Made by a program: the position numbers and the translations under genes
Notes under the pieces: model-generated
The model's database searches: none
What the model was told of the DNA's origin: nothing
Seen by the model: only the letters and a program-made list of their open reading frames with translations
Shown here: positions 46,463 to 55,608 of the stretch, one piece after another
Layout of the letters: the number at the start of each line of letters is the position of its first letter
Numbering within the stretch: position 1 is the stretch's first letter
From: an uncultured Acidimicrobiales bacterium
GTDB taxonomy: Bacteria; Actinomycetota; Acidimicrobiia; Acidimicrobiales; SZUA-35
Assembly: GCA_937922805.1 (NCBI GenBank)
Contig: CALAJV010000001.1
Location: 34,560-98,559 of the forward strand
Direction: 5' to 3'
Length of the DNA stretch: 64,000 nucleotides

Positions 46463-46490
46463 TAGTCAATCAACAGAAAGAGGCCAGAAA

Positions 46491-47537
46491 ATGGCGGTGA
46501 TCACTCAAAGACCAATGGTTCGGCACTTACGAAGCGGGCCAACGGCGTATGTGCAACGTATGAGGCGAGGCAAGGTAGTCAACGAAGGCGTTGGCCTTTC
46601 GTTCTGGTTCCGGCCAATGATCTCATCGATCTCGGAGCTTCCGATAGATGAGCGAGAGCTGCCCCTCATGTTCCGATCTTGGACCAACGACTTCCAGGAA
46701 GTGGCGGTGCAAGCCACCATCACCTACCGAATCGTTGAACCAGCCATCGCGGCTGGCCGCATCGACTTTGGCATTGACACCACGCTAGGAAGCTGGACTG
46801 GAACCCCGCTCGAACAGCTCGGCGGCCTACTTCGAGAGCTAGCCCAACAGCACGCAGTGGGGGTACTGGCCAACATGAGCCTCAGTGAGGTGTTGGCTAC
46901 CGGGATTACCGACTTGCGGCAAGCCATCTCTTCTGGGTTGAGCACCGATGATCGGATAGCGGAAACCGGCATCGAAATTGTTGGCACCCGCGTCGTCGCC
47001 GTCAGGCCAGAAGCCGACGTCGAGAAGGCGTTGCAAACTCCAATCCGGGAACAGTTACAACAAGAAGCAGATCGATCTACCTATGAACGACGGGCTACCG
47101 CTGTTCAACAAGAACGAGCGATCAGCGAGAACGAACTACAGAACCAAATCGAGCTGGCTCGGCGAGAAGAGGAGCTGGTGGCCCAACAGGGAGCGAACGA
47201 AAAGAAGCGAATCGCCGATGCGGCGGCGGCCAGCCGGGTAAAGACCGAGGCAGAGGCCGACAACACGTTGGTCCGAGGCACAGCCAAAGCAGCCGCCATG
47301 CTTGAGTTAGGCAAAGCCGAGGCGGAAACAGAACAGCTTAAGGTTGAGGCAGTCGACGGTGTTGGAGAAACTGTGCTGCTAGCCCTGGCCGCCAAAGATC
47401 TGGCTCAGAACGTGCCTGAGATCGGCACGCTAGTAATAGCTCCCGACATGATCGCTTCGCTGTTGGCCAAATTTGCCACCGGTGAGACTGAATCAATCCC
47501 GGCGGCAGCGGCAGCTGAGCCAAGGGCTCGGGCCTAA
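46491..47537 (+). CDS. SPFH/band 7-domain protein (slipin/flotillin-like)
   Basis: 348 residues. The N-terminal SPFH domain (about 15-190) contains FWFRPMISSISELPIDERELPL and DFQEVAVQATITYRIV, and begins without a transmembrane helix. Residues about 190-300 form a charged coiled coil (REQLQQEADRSTYERRATAV, EEELVAQQ, AEAETEQLKVEA) typical of SPFH assemblies. The C-terminal region has LGTLVIAPDMIASLLA-like strands. It probably scaffolds other proteins at the membrane. AAAGAGG precedes the ATG. The next gene, NAD kinase, starts two bases after its stop. Control by NrtR is inferred from the intergenic dyads. Confidence 0.88.
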   Translation: MAVITQRPMVRHLRSGPTAYVQRMRRGKVVNEGVGLSFWFRPMISSISELPIDERELPLMFRSWTNDFQEVAVQATITYRIVEPAIAAGRIDFGIDTTLGSWTGTPLEQLGGLLRELAQQHAVGVLANMSLSEVLATGITDLRQAISSGLSTDDRIAETGIEIVGTRVVAVRPEADVEKALQTPIREQLQQEADRSTYERRATAVQQERAISENELQNQIELARREEELVAQQGANEKKRIADAAAASRVKTEAEADNTLVRGTAKAAAMLELGKAEAETEQLKVEAVDGVGETVLLALAAKDLAQNVPEIGTLVIAPDMIASLLAKFATGETESIPAAAAAEPRARA

Positions 47538-47539
47538 TT

Positions 47540-48433
47540 ATGGCTGTCGCTCCAAGAGCTGTGGTGATAACCAGGCCGACTGAGTATGACGTATTGCTTG
47601 GTCGGCACGGCACCAGAGCAGCCGTTGGGTTTTTCTTAGAGCAACGGGGCCAAACAATGGATCTGGTCGATGAACGACACACCCTACAAAAGCGAGCCAT
47701 TCACGAAGTGGCGAACGCTATTCCGATGGATTGGCGCCGGGCATCGGTTACCCGAGACGACCTTGACCGTTGGATGTTCGGCCCAGAAGATGTAGTCATC
47801 GCGGTCGGCCAGGATGGCTTAGTAGCAAACGTGGCCAAATATTTGGACGGTCAACCTGTGATTGGGGTAAACCCCAACCCGGAACGCAACCCCGGCGTCC
47901 TCGTTCGCTACCCTAGTTCGGCGGTTAAGCAATTGTTGGCTGATCTAATTGGAGAGCAGTCGACTACAGAGGTTGAAGCTCGGACGATGGTCGACGTTTC
48001 TACCGACGATGGACAGCATCTACGGGCTTTGAACGAGGTGTTTATCGGCGATGTATCACACCAATCAGCCCGGTACGAGATCTCACTCGAAGGACAAACC
48101 GAACACCAGTCGTCCTCCGGACTTCTAGTCGGTACCGGCACCGGTGCCACTGGTTGGTGCCGATCAATCTGGAACGAACGACAGCTCGATTGGCCGCTTC
48201 CGAATCCAAACTCTCGCCGGTTGTCGTGGTTCGTCAGAGAGGCTTGGCCGTCGCCCCATACCGGATGTCAGTTGACGGCTGGACTCCTCGATGAAGGAAC
48301 CAAACTTGTAATCGTCTGTGAATCAGACAGAATGGTCGCATTCGGCGACGGGATTGAATCCGATCGTATCGACCTGCGATGGGGCCAGAAGCTAACGGTC
48401 ACTCAGGCCGACCGGGTGCTGCACTTAGTCTGA
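47540..48433 (+). CDS. NAD kinase-like protein
   Basis: 297 residues. NAD kinases phosphorylate NAD to NADP. The family's GGDGT motif appears as VIAVGQDGLVANVAK (Gly90, Gln91, Asp92, Gly93), with the catalytic Asp kept but the second Gly and the Thr changed. Then comes VIGVNPNPERNPGVLVRYP, a stretch with RALNEVFIGDVSHQSARYEIS and SSGLLVGTGTGATGW, the strand/loop signature of the C-terminal domain. It differs enough from standard NadK that activity is not assured. Operon context with NrtR and an SPFH protein supports a role in NAD(P) metabolism. Confidence 0.82.
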   Translation: MAVAPRAVVITRPTEYDVLLGRHGTRAAVGFFLEQRGQTMDLVDERHTLQKRAIHEVANAIPMDWRRASVTRDDLDRWMFGPEDVVIAVGQDGLVANVAKYLDGQPVIGVNPNPERNPGVLVRYPSSAVKQLLADLIGEQSTTEVEARTMVDVSTDDGQHLRALNEVFIGDVSHQSARYEISLEGQTEHQSSSGLLVGTGTGATGWCRSIWNERQLDWPLPNPNSRRLSWFVREAWPSPHTGCQLTAGLLDEGTKLVIVCESDRMVAFGDGIESDRIDLRWGQKLTVTQADRVLHLV

Positions 48434-48501
48434 GCAAACCAGATCGGCGTCGAACCTGATGGCTCCCACTGGCTACCAACCCAGTTTGGGGAACCACCGG
48501 T

Positions 48502-49950
48502 TTACAGTCGAGCTTCGCGAAGCAGGCTTCGGCGGACCTTTCCGGCATCGTCTCGCAACGGTTCGTCGACGAACTCAAACGAACGAGGAATCTTGTAGCT
48601 CACCAGCCGTTCAGCTAGGAACATTCGTAGCTCATCCAAATTGATCGACGTTCCATGAGACGGTTGAACGATGGCGTGGACTTGGTTTCCTCGCTCTTGG
48701 TCAGGCAAACCGATGACTGCCGAAGACTGGACGCCGGCGTGGGCATTTAGCGCCGCCTCAACCTCGGCCGGGTAGATGTTGGCACCGCCTACGAGAATCA
48801 TGTCTTTACGTCGATCGGCGAGATAGAGATAGCCGTCGCTGTCCATCCAGCCAACGTCGCCCAAACAATCCCATCCGTCACGCGAGTCGGCCTCGGCCCC
48901 GACGTATCGGTAGGGCGCAGTCTCGCGATCGGTGGCCCGCATCCAAACGTCGCCCGTTTCTCCGCACGGAACCTCATTACCGTCTTCGTCTCGAATAACA
49001 ATTTCGCCCGAAACGGTTCGACCAACCGAACCGCGATGTTCTAGCCACTCTGTTCCGCTTAGGACAGTTGACGCCTGGCCTTCGGTACCACCGTAGAGTT
49101 CCCACACCACGTCGGCCCCGAGCCAGTCAATCCACTCTTGCTTAACCCATTCGGGACACGGTTCAGCCAAATGAAAGACCCGTTGCAGCGACGACATGTC
49201 GTACGATGCTCGATCTTGCTCAGCTAACTTGCAGATCCGCTGCATCATCGTCGGTACCATATACATGGCGGTTCCACGGTGATGTTCGACTGCGGCCAAC
49301 GTTGCCTCGGCATCGAATCGAGGCAACAACACCACATGTGCTCCAGCCAGCAAGCTAACGAAGGCCCAGATGAATGGGCCGTTGTGATACATCGGTCCCG
49401 GCATGATCATCGTGCCACCTTCCACCGAACCAATCAGTTCGGCCCGACCACGACCAACGTCATCCCAAATCGACGGGTCCCCGGACACGATGAGTTTTGG
49501 ACGACCGGTCGAGCCGCCGGAAGTAGGGGCTTTCCAGGCGGCGGACACAACGTCGGGCAGCGGACGTTCATCGCTGTCTTCGCCAAGTCGGAAACCTTGG
49601 TCGATCGAAGGCCAGCCATCGACACCACTTCCAACAACCAATTTGGGTTGGGCTAAGTCAACAATTGCTTGGAGCTCAAGTTTTGGAAGTCGAGCCGACA
49701 CCGGTTGAGGAGTTGCCCCGAGCTTCCAGCATGCAACGCAGGCCACGATGAACTCAACCGAGTTTGGTTCAGCGATGGTGACAAAGTCATCTTGTCCAAC
49801 GCCGACGCTTTGCAAGTAGTGGGCCATTTGGATCCCACGCCGATTGAGCTGATCGAAAGTGAGCTGCTCTTGGTTGAAGCTCAGGGCAGGTTGGCTGGCG
49901 AGTTCTTCTGCCATTTGATTGAAGCGAGCAGCGAACGAAAGTTCTGTCAC
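48502..49950 (-). CDS. Acyl-CoA synthetase (AMP-binding superfamily)
   Basis: 482 residues. Activates a carboxylic acid to its CoA thioester via an acyl-adenylate. The motifs are PTSGGSTGRPK (P-loop), ELYGGTEGQAS (adenine binding), GDVGWMDSDGYLYLADRRKDMI (hinge) and NIYPAEVEAAL, with the catalytic lysine in DAGKVRR near the end. The substrate is not evident; similar proteins act on aromatic, bile-acid-like or medium-chain acids. The ATG overlaps the stop of the crotonase gene by four bases. The two likely act in one short catabolic step. Confidence 0.9.
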   Translation of the reverse strand: MTELSFAARFNQMAEELASQPALSFNQEQLTFDQLNRRGIQMAHYLQSVGVGQDDFVTIAEPNSVEFIVACVACWKLGATPQPVSARLPKLELQAIVDLAQPKLVVGSGVDGWPSIDQGFRLGEDSDERPLPDVVSAAWKAPTSGGSTGRPKLIVSGDPSIWDDVGRGRAELIGSVEGGTMIMPGPMYHNGPFIWAFVSLLAGAHVVLLPRFDAEATLAAVEHHRGTAMYMVPTMMQRICKLAEQDRASYDMSSLQRVFHLAEPCPEWVKQEWIDWLGADVVWELYGGTEGQASTVLSGTEWLEHRGSVGRTVSGEIVIRDEDGNEVPCGETGDVWMRATDRETAPYRYVGAEADSRDGWDCLGDVGWMDSDGYLYLADRRKDMILVGGANIYPAEVEAALNAHAGVQSSAVIGLPDQERGNQVHAIVQPSHGTSINLDELRMFLAERLVSYKIPRSFEFVDEPLRDDAGKVRRSLLREARL

Positions 49951-50738
49951 GAGGATGTCTTGTTCTGGTTCTGTGGTGAAGGTTTGGAGCCACCAGGTTT
50001 CTTGCCAGCAACGTTAGCTAGCCGCTCTTGCATGTCTCGGGGCACCCCGTAAGGACGCGATCGCTCGTGAAGAAGCGCATCAGATCGTCTCATTGTCTTC
50101 CCGTCGGCCAATAGCGCCTTGTCGAAGCGAGAAGTGTCCCAAGAGTTGGCAACGATCTCAGCCGCCAGCGCATCGACCGACTCGTCGAGATTCTGGGGAG
50201 GAGTGGCCCGAGTAGCAAGCCCAATCTCAGCCGCTTCACTTCCGCTGATTCGCCGGGCGGTATACATCAGCTCTTTTGCCTTTGCCGTGCCGACTCGTTC
50301 GGGGAGCCTCACAGTCATTCCCCACACAGCAACCAAGCCCCATTGCCCATGGGTGTCGCCGAACTGAGCGTCGTCGGACGCCACGATCAAGTCGCAGCCC
50401 AGAGCCAACTCGAGACCACCGGTGAAACAATGTCCACGAACTTTGGCGATCGTCGGCTGAGGCAACGATTCAAGCGCATCGATGGTTTCGGCTTGATAGT
50501 TAGGCGTCGGAGCCTTCGTTCCTTCAGCAATGCTGCCAAGGTCGTTGCCGGCGCAGAACGAACGACCAGCACCTGTGACCAGCACGCAACCTATCGAAAC
50601 GTCGTCGGCGAGTTTATCAATATGGCCCCGAAGCTCGATGAATAACTCCGGTGTGAGAGCGTTGAGCTTTTCGGGGCGGTTGAGCGTCAGGGTTGCAACA
50701 CCGGCGGCGTCGGCTCGTTTCACTAGTGGCTCAGTCAC
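49947..50738 (-). CDS. Enoyl-CoA hydratase/isomerase (crotonase) family protein
   Basis: 263 residues from the GTG at 50738, chosen because AGGAAGAG lies just upstream; the frame is open further to 50873. The oxyanion-hole elements are FCAGNDLGSIAEG and the GGLELALGCDLIVASDDAQF motif. Where classical hydratases have the second catalytic Glu (GxPE), this one has FGDTHGQWGL, so the reaction may not be ordinary hydration. It precedes and overlaps the acyl-CoA synthetase gene (ATGA), forming a two-gene operon for an unknown acid. Confidence 0.88.
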   Translation of the reverse strand: MTEPLVKRADAAGVATLTLNRPEKLNALTPELFIELRGHIDKLADDVSIGCVLVTGAGRSFCAGNDLGSIAEGTKAPTPNYQAETIDALESLPQPTIAKVRGHCFTGGLELALGCDLIVASDDAQFGDTHGQWGLVAVWGMTVRLPERVGTAKAKELMYTARRISGSEAAEIGLATRATPPQNLDESVDALAAEIVANSWDTSRFDKALLADGKTMRRSDALLHERSRPYGVPRDMQERLANVAGKKPGGSKPSPQNQNKTSS

Positions 50739-50953
50739 AATGCTCTCTTCCTGTTTCATCCAACGGTACTGCCGTGGCTCCAACATCGCCAGACGACGAA
50801 GACCCTCGTAGTTAGCACCGACAAACGACCCAAAAATGTGGAACGCCGGTTGCGTCAAAGCAGAATAGTTCACGCCGAACGAACGGTTTCATACTCGGGG
50901 TGAAGGGACGACTTGGCACAATTGGGCTAGCCGGGGCGGCTATAACCAGACAG

Positions 50954-52081
50954 TCAGCCCGATACGACGGCACGGGCAATAAAGATCCGCTCAGAGCCAC
51001 TTTGGGAAAGGTCGGCCGGTAGTTTTTTGGTTATGCGATCGTTTTGTTCGCCACTCGTGTGAACCTCGGTTGGCTTGAACGAGCCGGGAACGTCAACGCC
51101 GAAGTAGAAGCCATCAACGAACCCGTCGTATCGCTCCCCTTTCTCGTTCGTTACCCACACTTCATATATCGGTCGGCAGCAGAAGAAGCCATTGAGCAGC
51201 GCCATCGATTGAGGCAGATTGCGTTCCAACCGATACCAGGACTCGTCGCCTGGCTTAGCTACCGGTTCGACGCAGTCGGCGTACGAGACCTGACCGGCAG
51301 CGGTCGGGTAGTAGAGCCTGATACACTCGCTCGCACGATCGGGCGATGAGTTCCATTGTTGGACAGCGTTCGTTGCCCTGACATACTCCCAGGTGGCTCG
51401 AACCTCTCTGTCGTCGGGTATTGGCTCTAGTTCGAACCCCTTCCTGGGCTCTTTGTCGGGCGTCAGTGCCGCTGTGGTTGGTTTGGTTGTCGTGGTCGTT
51501 CGCTTTGTAGTGGTAGCAGTCGTCGACTTAGAAGCTGTTATCGGTGTGGCGGTCGTTGACTGGGCTGTCGTTGAGGTCGATGTTGTTGTCGTGGCTGGGG
51601 AAGCAGTTGTCGTCGACTCTTCTACCGATTCGCGGTCGCTCTTTTTCGCATCTTCTTCGTCAACGTCAATCGGTTCGGGCTCACTCGTATCGCCGACGCC
51701 GCCGTCATCGCCATAATCATCTGATTCGGCGGCGCCTACTTCGTCTACTCCATCTACATCTGATTCGTCTTCGTCATCTCGTTCGGGTTGGTCTAGATCT
51801 CTGCCGTCACTAGCTGAGTCAACTTGATCGCGTTCACCATCCAGATCATCGCCGTCCACCTGTTTGCCCCCATCGCTTGATCCGCTAGCGGCCGGAGGTG
51901 AAACCTCCTCGATCTCCTTGGATTGGTTTTCCTGGGTGGCGCAAGCAGCAAGCAACGCCGAGCAGATAACGAAGGCCACAACCCCTCCGCTGAAACGAGT
52001 AGTCCGTTTCAGGCCTCCACCGTTCTCTGTCTGGAGAGGGTGACTCTCTACTATTGACCTCGGACCACTGTTCATCGCCAT
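50954..52081 (-). CDS. Acidic, Thr-rich lipoprotein
   Basis: 375 residues. A signal peptide (about 25-48) ends with the lipobox LLAAC, so it is a lipid-anchored exported protein. Residues about 50-165 are an acidic Asp/Glu/Ser linker, followed by a Thr-rich tract of about 50 residues (TTTTSTSTTAQSTTA and similar), a likely wall-spanning or glycosylated stalk. The C-terminal 160 residues are a globular domain with five cysteines (CIRLYYP, YADCVEPV, GFFCCRPIYEVWV). Not recognised. The first ATG at 52081 has no strong ribosome-binding site; an ATG two codons later is equally possible. Confidence 0.75.
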   Translation of the reverse strand: MAMNSGPRSIVESHPLQTENGGGLKRTTRFSGGVVAFVICSALLAACATQENQSKEIEEVSPPAASGSSDGGKQVDGDDLDGERDQVDSASDGRDLDQPERDDEDESDVDGVDEVGAAESDDYGDDGGVGDTSEPEPIDVDEEDAKKSDRESVEESTTTASPATTTTSTSTTAQSTTATPITASKSTTATTTKRTTTTTKPTTAALTPDKEPRKGFELEPIPDDREVRATWEYVRATNAVQQWNSSPDRASECIRLYYPTAAGQVSYADCVEPVAKPGDESWYRLERNLPQSMALLNGFFCCRPIYEVWVTNEKGERYDGFVDGFYFGVDVPGSFKPTEVHTSGEQNDRITKKLPADLSQSGSERIFIARAVVSG

Positions 52082-52631
52082 ATGCTTACCGCCGCCATGT
52101 CGTCGATTGATAGAGAGAGGCTGACCAACTCGAAAACGAAACGTTCCTCGACTGCCCCTTGCGCCCAGGGTTCAAACCTAGTCAAAAACGGATGCCATTT
52201 GAGGTCGCGACGAGCCAGAGGTAGGGCGAAGACAACGACTCCGGCGTCCCGAGCTCATACGGCGAAATCCAGTCGAGCGGATGGACAACGACTGCACGGA
52301 AAAACTCGTAATAGTCGGCCGGTTGGACCGTCTCGCCTTACGCTTCGCCGTTTCTGCAGTAACCGTTAGCGAAATACATGGGTGTTCATCTTCGCTCCAC
52401 AAACTAAACGGAAAGATCGGTGGCTATAACGGCAACCGCTGTCTCAACTCCATCGTTCCTCAAATTCCAAAAAAGATCGCACTCACCGCCTCGCAATTTG
52501 TTGTGTTTGCTGGCCTGGTGCAAGTTTGGTGCACTCTCAGTCCTGTTCAGCCCTTTCCCTCAGCTCCTACGTTGACCAGAGCGGAACACCGGTTCCGCTG
52601 TCGAATAAGACCAAACCCAAGGAGCCGAATT
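52082..52631. other. Intergenic region, no gene recognised
   Basis: 550 bp between divergent exported-protein genes. Reading frames here lack a ribosome-binding site and do not resemble proteins I know. The promoter for the gene at 52632 is expected in its right half. No hairpin or repeat of note. Confidence 0.4.
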
Positions 52632-53141
52632 ATGAAACGAATCCAATCCAAGAGATGGCTTAAGCAAATGGGCGTTGTGGCGTTAATCGTGGCCACAATG
52701 GCTATGTTCGCAGGCCCACTGGCAACCCCATCTTCAGCTGGCGAGTCAAGAGAGTACACGGCTTGGCGCACCGACTCGAACGGCAACAAACAACGTTGCA
52801 CGTTTACCCAGTCAGTCTTTAATCCTAGATACTCCTTCAACAACCCAACCCACAAAGTTGTTGGTCGCGCTGGGTGGCGAGTGCTAAGCGGGCCCTGCAC
52901 CCAGGCCAAAGTCACAACGCAACTGCAAGTTTCAGAGTGCGCAAGCCTCTGCAAATGGAAAACGGCGGCAAAGTCCACCCGAACCATCGGCCAAGGCAGT
53001 TTCACAGTCACCAACAAGTGCGGCCGGTGGCCAACAGGACCCCACTACTGGCGTACGCGAGTTGACGTAGATGTGATCGGCTTCAACGACCCAGCACAGA
53101 AAACGCGCACCAGTTCGATAAAGATCAACTGCGCTGACTAA
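52632..53141 (+). CDS. Small secreted cysteine-containing protein
   Basis: 169 residues. The start ATG has AAGGAG eight bases upstream, an ideal ribosome-binding site. A basic N-terminus (MKRIQSKRWLKQ) and a hydrophobic core end in PSSAG, so cleavage is likely near residue 36. The mature part has several cysteines (QRCTF, GPCTQ, SECASLCKW, TNKCGRW, INCAD), suggesting disulfides. A beta-rich fold is likely. No homologue recognised. A long hairpin follows the gene. Confidence 0.78.
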   Translation: MKRIQSKRWLKQMGVVALIVATMAMFAGPLATPSSAGESREYTAWRTDSNGNKQRCTFTQSVFNPRYSFNNPTHKVVGRAGWRVLSGPCTQAKVTTQLQVSECASLCKWKTAAKSTRTIGQGSFTVTNKCGRWPTGPHYWRTRVDVDVIGFNDPAQKTRTSSIKINCAD

Positions 53142-53176
53142 GCCACGGCTTGGCTCGGAGTCACGAGCGATGGCCA

Positions 53177-53218
53177 AACACTGGGGCGGTTCCTGTTTAT
53201 GGGGATCGCCCCAGTGTT
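53177..53218 (+). terminator. Long hairpin after secreted protein gene
   Basis: AACACTGGGGCG pairs exactly with CGCCCCAGTGTT, 12 bp, with an 18-base loop. No T-run follows, so it could be a processing or attenuation structure. It lies between convergent genes. Confidence 0.55.
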
Positions 53219-53266
53219 GCGTCCGGGAACGACACCTCCGACGCCCTAGCTCGCGGCAGAACAGGT

Positions 53267-53599
53267 CTAGATCCTCGGCTGTGATTGCAACATAGATGCC
53301 GCCCGGGAACGGCGCTCAACTCCTAGTTTGGTCAACGTATTTCGAACATGATGCTTTACCGTGTGAACCGAAATTCCAAGACGGTAAGCAATCTCCTTGT
53401 TCGACAAATGTTGGCCAAGCAAGGCCGCTACCTCTTGTTCCCGATCAGAAAGCAACTCGGCAACCGAAGAAGCCGAGGCTGGTCGACCTTGCCGGTCAGA
53501 CGGACATTGTAATCGAGACAAGATCCCGGCCATGTCTCGCTGTTGAACACATGCTTCGGCTTCTGCTGTTTGAACAACCGTGCGATAAAGCTCGTCCAT
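53267..53599 (-). CDS. Short LuxR/NarL-type DNA-binding regulator
   Basis: 110 residues. A LuxR-type helix-turn-helix fills the C-terminal half: LLSDREQEVAALLGQHLSNK, then EIAYRLGISVHTVKHHVRNTLTKLGV. The N-terminal 45 residues are helical and lack a receiver domain, so it is a stand-alone regulator of small size. The ATG at 53599 is preferred over the GTG at 53614. It sits 35 bp after the SGNH gene on the same strand and might be co-transcribed with it. Confidence 0.85.
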   Translation of the reverse strand: MDELYRTVVQTAEAEACVQQRDMAGILSRLQCPSDRQGRPASASSVAELLSDREQEVAALLGQHLSNKEIAYRLGISVHTVKHHVRNTLTKLGVERRSRAASMLQSQPRI

Positions 53600-53648
53600 C
53601 GAAGAAGCGCCCACCGGTCACTTCACGGCTATCGCCGACTGAAACCAA

Positions 53649-55502
53649 TTAGGCAAGCGGCGCTGAATTGAGCGATGAATGAACTACGGTCATTTCGTTT
53701 GGACCGTTGCCGTTGTTTAGACAAACGTGCAAATCGTTGCCTGGGTTGTTGTAAACCTGGCTAACGCATTCGCCCAGAGCGATTTGTCCGAGAGCGTTCG
53801 GGTGCAAGCTCTCCTGCAATGTAGATGGCCCAAGTGAGACCGAGTTGATCCACTCGAGTTCAGCTGCGCTGTTTGAACCTTCCGTTGAGGTCACCCCAGG
53901 CGAACAGATCTCCTTGCCGTCGAACGCATTCTTCAATGAGAGGAACTCAATGCCTTCGCTAGTGGCAATCTCTCGATACACATCATCAAATTCGTTGATT
54001 ACGCCGTTGCGAAGCCACTCTTGATCCGTGTCGTTAACCGGGCAGCCATACACCGCTCGACTTATTGTGTCGTCGAAACGATTCGTCTCCCCGTACGGGG
54101 CAACGTAAGACTGCAACACAATTCGAGAGTCCTGACCCTCGACAGATTCCTTCACCGAGCGAACCGCATCAGTGACATCGGCCCGCAGCGTGGTTCCGAT
54201 GGCGGGCACGATCGTTTGGTCGTTGTCCTCTTTGCACGTGCCACCAAAGACTGAAACTGACTTCACCGCGCAGTCGATGGCAAGTCCGGCAACATCAACG
54301 TCGTTGCCGCCGATCGACAACACAACCATTTCGACGTCGTGCGTTGCTGCCAAATCTCGCAGCTGATCTGATTGTGGCGCCTCGCCTTCACGACTGGTGC
54401 TGATTATGTCCGACGTTGTTGCGCTGGTACAAGCGAAGTTGAACGCTTCGACACCAGCGATGTCGGCGGTAAAGATTTCGGCGGTGTCGCTTCGACGACA
54501 GCTGTTGGCCGTATCGTCAACAGTTCCGTCGGGGCGAATCGTGACGTAGGCCGCCGACCCTCTATCGTTGTCCTCGTCCGGGCCGTTGGCGATCCAGCGC
54601 CCGGCTTCTCCTGAGACAAAGGAATCGCCGAGCGATACCACTGCTTTCGGTCGAACGTCGGTTGCTGGCTCGGCAACCTCACCCTCGCCTGGTGTTGAGA
54701 CAACTTCCTGTTCTGAGCCTTGCTCCTGGTCGGTCGTCGCGGTTGGCGTTTGGTTGCCTGCGGGCAGCTGATCAGTTCGGCAACTCTCATAGCCGTTCCA
54801 TCCCCAGCCATCACCCACCGGCGAGGAGTCGATACACAACCCAAGTGGATTCGCTGCCGCATCAAGACGGCAGCTTTCAGTACCGTTCCATCCCCACGGG
54901 TCATTGAACGGCGCGGTATCAACGCACGGAGCAACTGGCGACACTTCGACGACCTCGGCTGGCGCAACTGGATCAGCCACTCCATCAACTGGGAGCGATG
55001 CCGGTGCGTCTACTTCGACGCTACTAGGGGACGTATCGACTGGGTCTGAATCGATGTCGTCGGTTGGCAGCGACGGGTCAGCTGTATCTTCGGCCGCTAC
55101 TTGGTCTCCAGCGCCCGCATCGGCATCATTTCCGCTTTCACTGCTAGCGTCGCCAGCGGCATCATCAATGTCGACAGCGCCGACATTACCTTCGTTTGGG
55201 TCGCAACTGGCTGACCCATCCCAGCCAAAACCGTCGCCGTCAGGATCACTACATTCTGCTGCCGCCGCTTGGCCCGTAGCCAACAAGCCGAGCGAACCCG
55301 ACACCATTGCCGAAACCAGCACTAACCGTTTACCTCGCCGGTGCCACTTTCCGGCAGGCGATGACCAACGCTCATTGAAATGCTGAACAGCTGGCTCTTC
55401 GCGCTCGCCCAACGAGCTAGCAAAGGAGCTATTACGAGAACCAGCCACTGAATCGCTGTTGGTACGTACGCCACTGAGCGGCGACAAACGTTCTATAGAC
55501 AT
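53649..55502 (-). CDS. Secreted SGNH-family hydrolase with GWGW cysteine motifs
   Basis: 617 residues from the ATG at 55502. The export segment G-K-W-H-R-R-G-K-R-L-V-L is at about 51-62 and ends AAAA. Three Cys-bounded GWGW motifs follow (DGDGFGWDGSASC, DPWGWNGTESC, DGWGWNGYESC) interspersed with acidic linkers. The catalytic SGNH domain occupies about 290-600: VVSLGDSFVSGE (Ser block I), SIGGND (block III), and SLHPNALGQIAL (His block V). It should act as an esterase or lipase on a surface or extracellular substrate. Substrate unknown. GGTGGGT lies six bases before the start, as in four other exported proteins here. Confidence 0.85.
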   Translation of the reverse strand: MSIERLSPLSGVRTNSDSVAGSRNSSFASSLGEREEPAVQHFNERWSSPAGKWHRRGKRLVLVSAMVSGSLGLLATGQAAAAECSDPDGDGFGWDGSASCDPNEGNVGAVDIDDAAGDASSESGNDADAGAGDQVAAEDTADPSLPTDDIDSDPVDTSPSSVEVDAPASLPVDGVADPVAPAEVVEVSPVAPCVDTAPFNDPWGWNGTESCRLDAAANPLGLCIDSSPVGDGWGWNGYESCRTDQLPAGNQTPTATTDQEQGSEQEVVSTPGEGEVAEPATDVRPKAVVSLGDSFVSGEAGRWIANGPDEDNDRGSAAYVTIRPDGTVDDTANSCRRSDTAEIFTADIAGVEAFNFACTSATTSDIISTSREGEAPQSDQLRDLAATHDVEMVVLSIGGNDVDVAGLAIDCAVKSVSVFGGTCKEDNDQTIVPAIGTTLRADVTDAVRSVKESVEGQDSRIVLQSYVAPYGETNRFDDTISRAVYGCPVNDTDQEWLRNGVINEFDDVYREIATSEGIEFLSLKNAFDGKEICSPGVTSTEGSNSAAELEWINSVSLGPSTLQESLHPNALGQIALGECVSQVYNNPGNDLHVCLNNGNGPNEMTVVHSSLNSAPLA

Positions 55503-55508
55503 ATCCGG

Positions 55509-55515
55509 ACCCACC
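55509..55515 (-). promoter_or_regulatory. GGTGGGT leader element before SGNH gene
   Basis: GGTGGGT six bases before the ATG at 55502; an in-frame GTG at 55514 overlaps it and is therefore unlikely as start. Upstream, AGTAGCAAAA and TTAGCAAAAATCGATA resemble the leader of the giant-protein gene. Confidence 0.6.
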
Positions 55516-55608
55516 TAGATATCGATTTTTGCTAATCAATTTTGCTACTGAACTTACAGCGTACCGAAAGATCTAGTTGAAATCTAGTTTTGGATGCTGA
55601 GCGACCTA

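Noticed and set aside
52281..52631. In-frame upstream extension of the secreted protein at 52632
   Set aside because: The ideal ribosome-binding site and signal peptide fix the start at 52632; the upstream part has neither.
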